From: Candidatus Zixiibacteriota bacterium
GTDB lineage: Bacteria; Zixibacteria; MSB-5A5; DG-27
Reading direction: 5' to 3'
DNA: 60,332 nucleotides
Assembly (NCBI GenBank): GCA_030605835.1
Contig: JAUWHO010000011.1
Location: 1 to 60,332, forward strand
The notes under the pieces are model-generated. The model did no database searches, was not told the origin of the DNA, and saw nothing but the letters and a program-made list of their open reading frames with translations. The position numbers and the translations under genes are program-made. The first letter of the stretch is position 1. The number at the start of each line of letters is the position of its first letter. Shown here one piece after another: positions 43,133-51,576 of this stretch.

Positions 43133-44446
43133 ATGATTTCAAAAAAACGCAAGGTCCTGATGTTCGGACAGAAGGTCTTTGGCTCCCAAAGGCCCACTGT
43201 ATCAATTGACTATTGTGATGTTCATACTTCTCTCTTTCCAGAAGAGTATGAGAAGCTACCTCGGCTTGTCGATTATGATTTAGTGCTTCTGGACTATTCG
43301 GCGTTTGATTTGGCGGGAACAGTATACGAGAGTCAACAGGAGATTTTTGAGAAGCAAATGCTGGAGGCGCTCTCCAAAGGGACGTGTTTCTGCATCCTGC
43401 ATTATGAGGAGGATGTGCCTGCGCACGACCAGTACAACCGAGAGGATGGCTATATGGACAAGAAAGCAATTGAGTTCTGTATGAAGCGCCAAATAGGCTT
43501 TCGCTGGCTCAAGATGTTCGATATCCGCCCTTACAAGATCGAGCGTCCGATAATGTCAGGTCTCATTAATCGAAACGAATTCAAGGTGTACATCGAACGT
43601 TGGGGTGCCACTAAGAATGCATTTAAGGCCTACGGCGAGACACACTTTGAAGATGTAATATTCTCGCTTAGCGGTGGGTTGGCTCTCGGCTTCGCTATCT
43701 CAGGGAAAAGGAGAAAAGGAAAGCTTCTGTATTTGCCCTGTCAAAGGGACTTCGACCGACCCCAAGCAACCGTAGATTGTCTCACAACCCTAATCAAAAG
43801 CACGATAACTTATCTGACGCGCTCTTCGATAGAGTTGCCCCCTTGGGCCGAGACCCCTCTGTTCACCAAAGAGAAAGATTTGCACACGGAAACATCAACG
43901 TTGCAGTCAAGAATAGAAGAGCTCCAGACTTCGCTTCAACCCTACGAGATCGCTAAAGTACTCGCCTTTAAGAGTGAATACGACTTCGAAGAAGCTGTGC
44001 CACAGTTTTTCACAGGCCACCTAGGTATTTCCACGACACGTGACGAAGCGTTTAAGGAAGACTTCTGGATTCTCAATCAGAAGTCCGAGAAAATTGTTAT
44101 AGCTGAAACTAAGACTTACGTCGGAGGATTGAAAAGGGGAGGCATTTACTCACTCTATAACCATAGACAAGACCGCGACCTTGACACAGCCTTCCCAGCT
44201 CTGCTTGTGGTGAACGCGCATCTGAAAGCGGGCTCGTGGAAGGAGAAGACAAGACCCATAGATGGTGAAGACTGCAAATGCGCAGCCAAGGAGAACATCC
44301 TGGTGATGCGGACTGAAGACCTTCTGTTTTTCTGGAACTCAATAGTAGAAAAACGACATAACAAGAATGACCTGTTGGCCATGATTCTTAAGCAAAAGGG
44401 CTGGGCTGAAGTCTCAGCAGACGGTAATATCACTCTCCACCACTAG
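43133..44446 (+). CDS. unknown two-domain protein with PD-(D/E)XK nuclease-like C-terminus
   Basis: A 437-residue soluble protein. The N-terminal half (1-210) looks Rossmann-like: a strand KVLMFGQ, then DYDLVLLDYSAFD, ALSKGTCFCILHYEED, and later FSLSGGLALGFAIS and KLLYLPCQRDF. A coiled-coil stretch follows (TETSTLQSRIEELQTSL, about 255-272). The C-terminal half has FEEAVPQFF, then EDFWILNQKSEKIVIAETKTYVGG: Asp, then Glu-x-Lys on a strand, the spacing of PD-(D/E)XK nuclease cores, followed by ALLVVNAHL and NILVMRTEDLLFFW. Similar cores occur in stand-alone proteins of unknown, possibly defensive, function. Codon use appears more AT-rich than neighbours. No partner gene is adjacent. Nuclease fold is an inference. 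Confidence 0.6.
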   Translation: MISKKRKVLMFGQKVFGSQRPTVSIDYCDVHTSLFPEEYEKLPRLVDYDLVLLDYSAFDLAGTVYESQQEIFEKQMLEALSKGTCFCILHYEEDVPAHDQYNREDGYMDKKAIEFCMKRQIGFRWLKMFDIRPYKIERPIMSGLINRNEFKVYIERWGATKNAFKAYGETHFEDVIFSLSGGLALGFAISGKRRKGKLLYLPCQRDFDRPQATVDCLTTLIKSTITYLTRSSIELPPWAETPLFTKEKDLHTETSTLQSRIEELQTSLQPYEIAKVLAFKSEYDFEEAVPQFFTGHLGISTTRDEAFKEDFWILNQKSEKIVIAETKTYVGGLKRGGIYSLYNHRQDRDLDTAFPALLVVNAHLKAGSWKEKTRPIDGEDCKCAAKENILVMRTEDLLFFWNSIVEKRHNKNDLLAMILKQKGWAEVSADGNITLHH

Positions 44447-44501
44447 CTACAGGGCATGTCGCTCTGCTCTTCCCAACACATTTTCTCCCATAGGATTTCT
44501 A

Positions 44502-44530
44502 TTGACAGCTGAGTTGAAAAGCCCTTATAT
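44502..44530 (+). promoter_or_regulatory. candidate promoter of the LPP20-like gene
   Basis: TTGACA (44502-44507), 17-base spacer, TTATAT (44525-44530). The predicted start is only about 12 bases before the first ATG, so either the leader is very short or the later ATG at 44561 is used. Confidence 0.5.
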
Positions 44531-44548
44531 GGAGGTGAATTTCTCAGG

Positions 44549-45460
44549 ATGGTGCAGTCAATGAAAAAGAGAGTCACTGCAATAATCCTTTCCTCTTTTT
44601 TCCTGCTTAATCTTTATCCTCTCTGCTTAATAAGTTTTTGTTATGCCGGCGAGAAGATACTCACCTTGAACGGCGACATGTTTTCGCCTCTTTCAGTCGG
44701 AGCGTACAGTTCGACTCAGCTTTCTGGTCATAGCTGCAAGCTTTTCGGGATATTACAGTCCGCCTATGTAATTTACGATTTCAGAGTGCCGAAATATCTG
44801 GACAGCTTCGCCGCCACCGCCAGAGTGAAAAACCCCCGAGCGAAAAAGATAGACGTTTACCTATACAACTATGGGAGCAAACAGGAACAGCAAATGCTCT
44901 CCAAGCCGGACTTAGACAGCAAATGGATCCGCTGGGAGTCCGTTCTCATAGACGGCGACTGGAGAAGCAGAAGCCCGGAGTTCATCTGGGCGAGGTCAAA
45001 AACCGGCGCTTTAGACTTTCTTGGCACTTACGGAGTCGTCAGGCTTATGTTTTACGCCGATGGCGGGCTCCCTCCGGACGAGGACGAGATCTACTTCATT
45101 GACAAGGTCAGCTTGATCTGGTCTGAGGACATCAACATCGATTCTTTGCTTCAGGCTCTTTCATCCGACAAGGTCTGGCGCGAAGGCGATTTCCTTGTGA
45201 CGGAGGGGATTGGCATTCGACCTCAGGGAGTTCCCCCGGGACAAGCTCGAGCCATGGCAATGAGAGCCGCCACCGTCGGCGCCCAGAGGAATTTTGCTGA
45301 GGTGTTGGGTGAAATCGAGACGGTCAAAAGCGGCTCTCAAGCAAAGAGCATCGCCGCTACCACCGTCCGCGGTGCCCGCATCCGCGAGACGAAATACTTG
45401 GATGACGGTTCCGTCAAAGTGATTGTGGAACTGCCCCTCAGCGCCCTGAAGCAAAAATAA
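44549..45460 (+). CDS. exported protein with C-terminal LPP20-like domain
   Basis: A 303-residue exported protein; the signal peptide is MKKRVTAIILSSFFLLNL followed by a second hydrophobic stretch and CYAGEK. The middle (about 40-200) is a beta-rich domain of unknown type with YDFRVPKYLDSFAATARV and the jelly-roll-like RLMFYADGG. The end (about 220-303) reads GIGIRPQGVPPGQARAMAMRAATVGAQR, then VRGARIRETKYLDDGSVKVIVELPL, the pattern of LPP20-type envelope domains in which an Ala-rich helix follows a GxG strand. Start at 44549 or four codons later. Function unknown; envelope location. Confidence 0.7.
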   Translation: MVQSMKKRVTAIILSSFFLLNLYPLCLISFCYAGEKILTLNGDMFSPLSVGAYSSTQLSGHSCKLFGILQSAYVIYDFRVPKYLDSFAATARVKNPRAKKIDVYLYNYGSKQEQQMLSKPDLDSKWIRWESVLIDGDWRSRSPEFIWARSKTGALDFLGTYGVVRLMFYADGGLPPDEDEIYFIDKVSLIWSEDINIDSLLQALSSDKVWREGDFLVTEGIGIRPQGVPPGQARAMAMRAATVGAQRNFAEVLGEIETVKSGSQAKSIAATTVRGARIRETKYLDDGSVKVIVELPLSALKQK

Positions 45461-45518
45461 ACCTCCGCGACTGTCCTCAAAGTCATCGGGGCATTCCGTT
45501 CCTTTTTTGCAGATATTG

Positions 45519-46691
45519 CTATCTTCCGAAAATATGTCTTAGTTCTAAAAGCAGTCTGGGGTCCCTTGACAATGCCGTGAAGAATACCCTCTTTATTGTC
45601 CTCTTCTCCGGTGGGAGATCCGACAAGAGGTGGGCAACGCGGTTCAAGCTATCATCTGACAACTTTATCACCCCCTCCTTTATTATGTAGTAAGCGCGAT
45701 GAATCTTGCCCACCCTCTGATGCCAGAGTTTGTGGTACTCCTGCAATCTTTCCTTGGAGGTATCTCCCTGCTTAATGGCAGAGGCAGCCACCTCTCCGGC
45801 CAATTTCCCCGCTATCATGCCGTTTAAGATACCGGCCCCGGTCATGGGATTGACCTGACGGGCGGCGTCGCCGACTAACATAATCCCATCTCCGACGATC
45901 TCCTTCAAAGTAACAGAGACCGGAATGCCACCCGCAACCATGGAGATAATCCTGGCGTTCGGGAATTTTTCGTGGAGGAAATCGTCCAAAAAACTCCTGG
46001 CGGTTTTCCCCTTGAGACGATCAGCGGCAAGCCCGACGCCAACAGACCCCACCCCCTCCCCCTTGGGGAAGCACCACAGGTAACCTCCAGGGGCAACCTC
46101 TTCTCCAAAATACAATTCGCTAAAGTTCTGGTCGACGCTCTCATCGTAAATCTGGTATTGCAGTCCGGATTCGATATTGTGAAGCGAAAGCGCAGTTTTG
46201 AAACCAGCCCAGCGCCCCACCCGCGATTCCACCCCGTCGGCGGCAATGATGATTCTCGATGTGACTTTTTTCTCAGTCCCGTTCTGAGAGATTTTTGTGC
46301 GCCAGCGGTGATCGCCAGCTCGCTCAATCGAAGTCACCTGAGAATTCAACCGGATTTCAGTTCCAGCCTCTCCCGCAAGCTCCGCCAACTTTCGGTCGAA
46401 TATCTTTCGTTCCAAGATCAATCCACTTCCCTCGACGGTAAGTTCAACCGCGGTTCCATCCGGAGAGATTAAACGGGCGCCTTTCAACCTTCTAGAGATC
46501 AAAGAAGGGTCAGGCTTCAAGAATTCTGCCAGACTCGTCTCCCCTACACCCTCAGCGCACCTGGTCGGAACCCCAAACTCCCTTCTGCGCTCCACCAAGA
46601 GAACCTCGGCACCTCCGATGCAGGCGAATCGAGCCGCGGTAGTCCCCGCCGGGCCACCTCCTATGACCACAATTTCAAAATCGGTCTTCAT
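45519..46691 (-). CDS. geranylgeranyl reductase family flavoprotein
   Basis: FAD enzyme of the geranylgeranyl reductase family, which saturates isoprenoid chains in archaeal lipids, chlorophyll side chains or quinone tails. The 390-residue protein starts MKTDFEIVVIGGGPAGTTAARFA (dinucleotide-binding fold), has TRCAEGVGETSL (family motif with Cys), FSELYFGEEVAPGGYLWCFPKGEG (PGGYxWxFP motif) and DGIMLVGDAARQVNPMTGAGIL (second FAD motif). The ATG at 46691 lies inside the end of the ferredoxin gene (17-base overlap), so translation is coupled. Substrate could be an isoprenoid lipid, a polyprenol or a menaquinone chain. Confidence 0.9.
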   Translation of the reverse strand: MKTDFEIVVIGGGPAGTTAARFACIGGAEVLLVERRREFGVPTRCAEGVGETSLAEFLKPDPSLISRRLKGARLISPDGTAVELTVEGSGLILERKIFDRKLAELAGEAGTEIRLNSQVTSIERAGDHRWRTKISQNGTEKKVTSRIIIAADGVESRVGRWAGFKTALSLHNIESGLQYQIYDESVDQNFSELYFGEEVAPGGYLWCFPKGEGVGSVGVGLAADRLKGKTARSFLDDFLHEKFPNARIISMVAGGIPVSVTLKEIVGDGIMLVGDAARQVNPMTGAGILNGMIAGKLAGEVAASAIKQGDTSKERLQEYHKLWHQRVGKIHRAYYIIKEGVIKLSDDSLNRVAHLLSDLPPEKRTIKRVFFTALSRDPRLLLELRHIFGR

Positions 46692-46863
46692 CGGAAACCT
46701 CCCGCATAGCCCCCAGCGGGCAGGCAATCACGCAGTTCTCGCAGTCGGTGCATTTCTCCAGGTCAATCCTGATATCTCTCTCGGCCAGAAAAATTGCATC
46801 CGGCTGGCAAACGGCCACACAGGTACCACAAAAGTCGCAGAGCTCTCTATCGACTGCAATCAT
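46675..46863 (-). CDS. 2[4Fe-4S] ferredoxin coupled to geranylgeranyl reductase
   Basis: A 62-residue bacterial-type ferredoxin. Cys9, 12, 15, 19 (CDFCGTCVAVCQP) and Cys38, 41, 44, 48 (CTDCENCVIACPL) ligate two [4Fe-4S] clusters. Its end overlaps the reductase start by 17 bases, so the two are made together and the ferredoxin is the likely electron donor to the reductase. The promoter region is shared with the divergent Wzi-like gene. Confidence 0.95.
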   Translation of the reverse strand: MIAVDRELCDFCGTCVAVCQPDAIFLAERDIRIDLEKCTDCENCVIACPLGAMREVSDEDRF

Positions 46864-46880
46864 TTTCTCGAAGTGATAAG

Positions 46881-46909
46881 TTGACGCTCATCTTCAAAAA
46901 AACTATATT
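46881..46909 (+). promoter_or_regulatory. promoter of the Wzi-like barrel gene
   Basis: TTGACG (46881-46886), 17-base spacer, TATATT (46904-46909); predicted start near 46916, about 28 bases before the ATG. Confidence 0.75.
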
Positions 46910-46943
46910 GGCACTCCGAACGTTTTCGGGTCATGTGGAATAT

Positions 46944-48623
46944 ATGTCGATAAACAAATCTCGGCAATTATCTTTTGCCCTTATCATAATCATCTTGACA
47001 CTCGTTTTCTCCTCTCGTACTTACGGACAGAAAACCGTGACCTTACCTCTCGACCACTGGGCTTACAAGATTGTCGAAAGGTTTCAAACAAAAGGATACT
47101 TGACAAACATCGCTGACCTTACCAAGCCTTACACTCGAGAGGAGTTCGTCAATTTCATCCTGAAGGCAGATTCTAGCATAACCGAAACCTCAAACCGAAT
47201 CGACCACAAGCTCCTGCAGAAACTAAAAGCGGAGTTCAACGAGGACTTGCAGGACCGGGGAATGTGGGAAACTGACCTCAAGGAGCAATCGCATTTGGTG
47301 AAATGGTACGGGGAGGATTACCGCTTCTTTTTTGACCCAGTTGTGAGGTTAGAGGGTTTTTCCAATTGGGGTGACAACTACGGGGAAGCTGAGAAAAACT
47401 ATCGCCACACCGTGGGTTTAATTGCCAGAGGTTATATTAGAAACTCCCTCGATTTCTATCTTTACACTCACGACAATCGTTTGGGGGGAGACCACGTTTA
47501 CACCGATCGCTCCGAGATCGACGATAAGGGCGTGGGATATGTTAGTTTCGAGGACGGCGACGTCGACTACGATAAAACGGATGCCTCGGTCTCCTTCAAA
47601 ACGAAATGGTTCGATTTCACCCTGGGGCGAAACTCCCTACAGTGGGGTCCGGGCTCCTCGGGTCAACTCTTACTCTCAGATCAAAGTCCCGCTTTCGACA
47701 TGATAAGGCTCACGACCACCGTCGGCAGAGTCAAGTTCACCTACCTCGCCGGGGTTCTGCAAACCGACCTGGTTGACTCCACCTTGAGCTACACTCCGGT
47801 CTCCGGGAGATTCCGAGGCATCAAAAAAGAGAAAAGGATTGCCGCCCATCGCCTGGAATTTCGACCGCACCGCAATCTTGACCTTTGCCTCTCGGAGGTG
47901 GTGATCTACGGGGAGCGAGATTGGGAACTGGGCTATCTAATCCCGGTGGTTTTCCTGTGGTCCGAACAGCACAACTTACAAGACCGTGACAATCTCCTCA
48001 TGGGTTTCGACTTCCGCTGGAATTTCCGCCCGGGATGGAGAGTCTATGGAGAGATCGTGGTTGACGACATCTTCATCAGCAAGCTAGCCTCTGATTGGTA
48101 CGGCAACAAGTGGGGAGCTACTTTGGGACTCTCCGCGGTTGACCCTTCAGGTTTGACGGCGACGGACTTTGCCGCAGAGTACACCCGTTTAGAACCCTAT
48201 CTTTACACCCACTTCTTCCCCGTCAACGTTTACAAGAATTACCACTCCCCTCTGGGACACTGGCTCCAACCCAATTCCGACCTGATATACTTAAAGGGTG
48301 GTTGGTGGATTTCGCCATATCTGAGAGATGAGATTCAACTCTCCTACATGCGTCACGGCGCCAATCCTCCGGGCGGAAACGTCGGCGGTGATATCGACCT
48401 CTCTCACCGGACCGGTGACCCCACAGAAAAGAAGTTCTTAGATGGCATTCGCGAGAAGAGACTCACTCTTGAGGACCACATAACCTACGAACCTTATCCG
48501 GAGCTCTTCGTTCACCTCCGGGGGGGAGTCTCCAGCTCGAAGAACATCGTCAAGCCGGATGGCAACCGCGGAGACTTCACCGATTATAGGATCGCAATCG
48601 GCCTCACTTACAGGTATTATTGA
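46944..48623 (+). CDS. Wzi-like capsule-assembly outer-membrane barrel
   Basis: A 559-residue exported barrel. Residues 1-33 are a signal peptide (MSINKSRQLSFALIIIIL, ending SSRTYGQ). A helical plug-like region follows (LPLDHWAYKIVERFQTKGYL, SLH-like), then barrel strands; the segment FTLGRNSLQWGPGSSGQLLLSDQ with AFDMIRL is characteristic of the Wzi/Caps_assemb family, where it lines the barrel interior. It ends in IAIGLTYRYY, a barrel C-terminus. Wzi anchors capsular or surface polysaccharide. A radical SAM gene begins 5 bases after its stop. Confidence 0.85.
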   Translation: MSINKSRQLSFALIIIILTLVFSSRTYGQKTVTLPLDHWAYKIVERFQTKGYLTNIADLTKPYTREEFVNFILKADSSITETSNRIDHKLLQKLKAEFNEDLQDRGMWETDLKEQSHLVKWYGEDYRFFFDPVVRLEGFSNWGDNYGEAEKNYRHTVGLIARGYIRNSLDFYLYTHDNRLGGDHVYTDRSEIDDKGVGYVSFEDGDVDYDKTDASVSFKTKWFDFTLGRNSLQWGPGSSGQLLLSDQSPAFDMIRLTTTVGRVKFTYLAGVLQTDLVDSTLSYTPVSGRFRGIKKEKRIAAHRLEFRPHRNLDLCLSEVVIYGERDWELGYLIPVVFLWSEQHNLQDRDNLLMGFDFRWNFRPGWRVYGEIVVDDIFISKLASDWYGNKWGATLGLSAVDPSGLTATDFAAEYTRLEPYLYTHFFPVNVYKNYHSPLGHWLQPNSDLIYLKGGWWISPYLRDEIQLSYMRHGANPPGGNVGGDIDLSHRTGDPTEKKFLDGIREKRLTLEDHITYEPYPELFVHLRGGVSSSKNIVKPDGNRGDFTDYRIAIGLTYRYY

Positions 48624-48627
48624 AACC

Positions 48628-49680
48628 GTGAAATCCAACTCCTTCAGAATGAGGTGGCATCAGTTTAAGGGAAACCTTCCCCGGTTCTCTCAGTTGCTCA
48701 ACCTTTTCAAGGTCGCCGGTGGATATTGTTTGACTTATCTCACCAAGAGGGATTTCCACTGGGGATTGCCTGTTGTCCTGATGGTGGAACCCTCCAGTCT
48801 GTGCAACCTGAGATGCCCTCTCTGCCCGGCCGGGACGAAAGAACTCAAAAGAACCGAGGCCTTCCTATCAATCGATTATTTCAGAGATGTTTTGGAAGAT
48901 GTCGGGCACCAGATCAAGCTCCTGCTCTTGTGGAATCAGGGGGAGCCTTTTCTCCATAAGGACCTTTTGGAGATGATACGCCTCGCCAAGCACAGAGAAA
49001 TCTACGTCAAAACCAGCACCAATGGACATTTCATAAACACAGAGGAGCAAGCCGGGGAGATAATCGAGTCTGGGTTGGACGAGATAATTGTCTCTATCGA
49101 TGGTGCTGACAGTGAGACTTACCGAAAATATCGTCTAGGAGGGGACTTTGAGAGGGTCACCAGAGGAGTCCAACTTCTGGCCTCTCAAAAAAGAGAACGG
49201 AAATCTCTGACACCGATTATCGACCTGCAGATGCTTCTGACTAAAGACACCGAAGGACAAGTAGAGGAGATGAAAGGATTCACTCGCAATTTGGGCGCGA
49301 ATATCCTCTCCCTGAAAACCCTGCAGGTTACGAATCTGAAAGAGGCAGAAGAATTTCTCCCGGAGGATGCTTCTAAGTGGCGATACAAGAAGACCGAGGA
49401 GGGACTGAAGACCAAGTCGAAAAATCACAAAGGCTGTCGACGACTGTACTACAGTCTGGTCATAAACTCTGACGGAAAGGTCTCTCCCTGCTGCTTCGAC
49501 AAATTCGGCAAATACAGCTTCGGGGACCTTGACCAAAACGGAAACCTTCCCGGAATCTGGAGAGGAGGAAAATTCAAAAGCTTCAGAACCGCCTTATTGG
49601 ACAACTCCCACGCTTTTGACATCTGCAGAAATTGCTCCGAGGGTCTGGAAAATCTGTATTATCGAAGGTTTTACCTATAG
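48628..49680 (+). CDS. radical SAM enzyme with SPASM-type C-terminal cluster domain
   Basis: A 350-residue enzyme. CNLRCPLCP near residue 59 carries the CxxxCxxC motif for the SAM-binding [4Fe-4S] cluster, after LMVEPSSL; LLLWNQGEPFLHKDLLEMI and KTSTNGHFI are the next strands of the barrel. The C-terminal part has GCRRLYYSLVINSDGKVSPCCFDKFGKYSFGDL and ICRNCSEG, a SPASM/twitch-like auxiliary cluster site (key Cys: GC, PCC, CRNC). Such enzymes modify peptides, sugars or lipids; the substrate cannot be read. The start is uncertain: GTG 48628 (5 bases after the barrel gene's stop) or ATG 48649. A palindromic repeat follows. Confidence 0.88.
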   Translation: MKSNSFRMRWHQFKGNLPRFSQLLNLFKVAGGYCLTYLTKRDFHWGLPVVLMVEPSSLCNLRCPLCPAGTKELKRTEAFLSIDYFRDVLEDVGHQIKLLLLWNQGEPFLHKDLLEMIRLAKHREIYVKTSTNGHFINTEEQAGEIIESGLDEIIVSIDGADSETYRKYRLGGDFERVTRGVQLLASQKRERKSLTPIIDLQMLLTKDTEGQVEEMKGFTRNLGANILSLKTLQVTNLKEAEEFLPEDASKWRYKKTEEGLKTKSKNHKGCRRLYYSLVINSDGKVSPCCFDKFGKYSFGDLDQNGNLPGIWRGGKFKSFRTALLDNSHAFDICRNCSEGLENLYYRRFYL

Positions 49681-49700
49681 CTATGAGAGCCTAACCGCAG

Positions 49701-49727
49701 GGTAGCCCCCTGGCCTCGGCCAGGGGG
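49701..49727. repeat. GGTAGCC-flanked perfect palindrome
   Basis: GGTAGCC overlaps CCCCCTGGCC-TC-GGCCAGGGGG (10-bp stem, 2-base loop). The same GGTAGCC-stem layout occurs in reverse orientation at 7908-7946. No T-run follows. Confidence 0.75.
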
Positions 49728-49752
49728 AACGTCACAAAGGTCGCTGAAAAGA

Positions 49753-51405
49753 ATGGCTTCATCCAAAAAAAGAAAAGAAACTGCTGAACCGAAAAAGCAG
49801 ACTCAAAAGAGAAGGCCCAAGTTCCTCCGCACTTGGGTTGGACTAGCGCTTCTCTGGGGAGCAATTGCTGGCGTTGTGCTCTCGTTGTATCACTACCTCT
49901 ACCTCAACCGATTCACCGATTTCAGCTATCTTCTGTCCCTGTTCGCAGTCGACTTGGTATTCAGCTTTGTGGCTGCCTTTATCCTCTCTTTTGTTCTTGC
50001 AAGGCTTTTCTTCAACACTCCAAAGAAGAGGAGAGGCAAATCTCTCTTATTCTACAACCTGATCGTGGTTCTGCTGGTGGCGGCCACAGTTTATGGTTAC
50101 AATAACTGGAATGTCAATCGGCAATTCAACGTCATCCTCATCGTCAGCGACGCCACCCGCGCCGATCATCTATCCTGTTACGGTTACGAGCTCGAGACCA
50201 CCCCAAACATTGACCAGTTTGCCCGGGAGGGGATTCGGTTTGAAAACCCGGTTGCACAGGGATCACATACAATCGTTGCCACTCCGGCGATACTGGCCTC
50301 GGTCTATCCCACCATTCACGGACTGACGCACTACCGGGCGGTGCTTTCAGATTCCATCACTCTGATTTCGGAGCTATTGAAAAAGGCGGGATATCGAACC
50401 TTCGGCATTAGCACAAATCCGCACGTCACGGAGAACAACGGGTTCGCCCAGGGCTTCGACTACTATGAATCAGATCGGGGCTGGCAAAACACCGATGCCG
50501 AGGTAGTAAATCAGAAATTCCTTCGCATCTTGGACGAATATCAAACCAAAAAATCCCTTGCCTTTCTCTTCTATATAGATCCGCATACTCCATACGATCC
50601 GCCTCAAGCTTATCTGCGAAAGTTCCACGTCGACCCGAATGTGAAGATCACAAACTGGGGTTCTGACAACCTGCTCCCGATGAGTGAAGCGGAACGACGC
50701 GACATTGTCGCCAGATACGACGGCGAGGTCAATTACTTCGATAACGAGTTCGGAAATCTGATGCAGGAGTTGAAGAAAAGAGGGCTCTATGACCGCTCGC
50801 TGATAATCTATACCTCCGACCATGGCGAGGGTTTCTGGGATCACGGCTTAGTGGGTCACGGTAACTCTCTTTATGAAGAGTTGTTGCGAGTGCCACTCGT
50901 GATGAGATTCCCGGTAATGGTGAAGTTTCCCAAGTTCCAGTTAGGCGGCAAGGTCTTAACCCAACCCGTTCGCCAGATCGACATAGTGCCGACCATTCTG
51001 GATTTCCTCGCAATTGAGAGGCAGGGGCTGATCTTCGGAACCAGTCTTTTGCCTTTGATTTCCGGAAAGAGGGAGAGTTTACAAGAGCTGGAATACGTCA
51101 TCAGCGAGGAAATCCTGCAGCAACCGGAATTGCATGACATCAGGTCAATCCGCTCTGGCCCCTGGAAATACATCATCACTCGAGATTTCGAGAATAACGA
51201 ATATAGGCGGGAGCTTTATAACTTATCTCAAGACCCCGCTGAAACCGTCAATCTGTTCGAGCAGAAAACCTCACTGGCGATGGAACTGCAAGGCAGATTG
51301 TTCTCCGAACTTTCCCATTTGGAAAGGCTCAAAACCAGACCCAAGATCTATATCCCCGACAAAGAGACTCTCGAAAGGCTGAAAGCCCTCGGATACATTA
51401 AGTAG
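49753..51405 (+). CDS. membrane-anchored sulfatase-fold (alkaline phosphatase superfamily) protein
   Basis: A 550-residue inner-membrane protein. After a basic start (SSKKRKETAEPKKQTQKRR) come three helices (about 28-48, 55-80, 98-115), then a periplasmic domain of the sulfatase/phosphopentomutase fold: LIVSDATRADHLSCYGY (metal Asp), FYIDPHTPYDPP, and YTSDHGEGFWDHGLVGHG (metal Asp-His). The usual Cys/Ser-x-Pro-x-Arg nucleophile motif is replaced by GSHTIVATPAILASVYP, so a Thr would be the nucleophile and formylglycine is not expected. It may transfer or hydrolyse phosphoglycerol, phosphoethanolamine or sulfate groups on envelope glycans. Next to Wzi-like and radical SAM genes. Confidence 0.82.
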   Translation: MASSKKRKETAEPKKQTQKRRPKFLRTWVGLALLWGAIAGVVLSLYHYLYLNRFTDFSYLLSLFAVDLVFSFVAAFILSFVLARLFFNTPKKRRGKSLLFYNLIVVLLVAATVYGYNNWNVNRQFNVILIVSDATRADHLSCYGYELETTPNIDQFAREGIRFENPVAQGSHTIVATPAILASVYPTIHGLTHYRAVLSDSITLISELLKKAGYRTFGISTNPHVTENNGFAQGFDYYESDRGWQNTDAEVVNQKFLRILDEYQTKKSLAFLFYIDPHTPYDPPQAYLRKFHVDPNVKITNWGSDNLLPMSEAERRDIVARYDGEVNYFDNEFGNLMQELKKRGLYDRSLIIYTSDHGEGFWDHGLVGHGNSLYEELLRVPLVMRFPVMVKFPKFQLGGKVLTQPVRQIDIVPTILDFLAIERQGLIFGTSLLPLISGKRESLQELEYVISEEILQQPELHDIRSIRSGPWKYIITRDFENNEYRRELYNLSQDPAETVNLFEQKTSLAMELQGRLFSELSHLERLKTRPKIYIPDKETLERLKALGYIK

Positions 51406-51476
51406 GATACAAGAAGCAAGATACAGAGGAAAGGAATCCAGAAATCGTTTTTCCTACAGAAAGCCTCAAAAAAATC

Positions 51477-51505
51477 TTGTGAAATTTTTCTTTAAGTCTT
51501 ATATT
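51477..51505 (+). promoter_or_regulatory. candidate promoter of the sdh operon
   Basis: TTGTGA (51477-51482), 17-base spacer, TATATT (51500-51505). The leader to the sdhC ATG is about 65 bases. Confidence 0.6.
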
Positions 51506-51576
51506 CCCGCCGAATTGCTTTTGGGATTGAAGACGGCAGCGCTTTTAGAAGTTTCAAAACTGGATAGGAGGTAATA

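Noticed and set aside
46794-46943. N-terminal extension of the Wzi-like protein
   Set aside because: It overlaps the ferredoxin gene and the promoter; the signal peptide begins at 46944.
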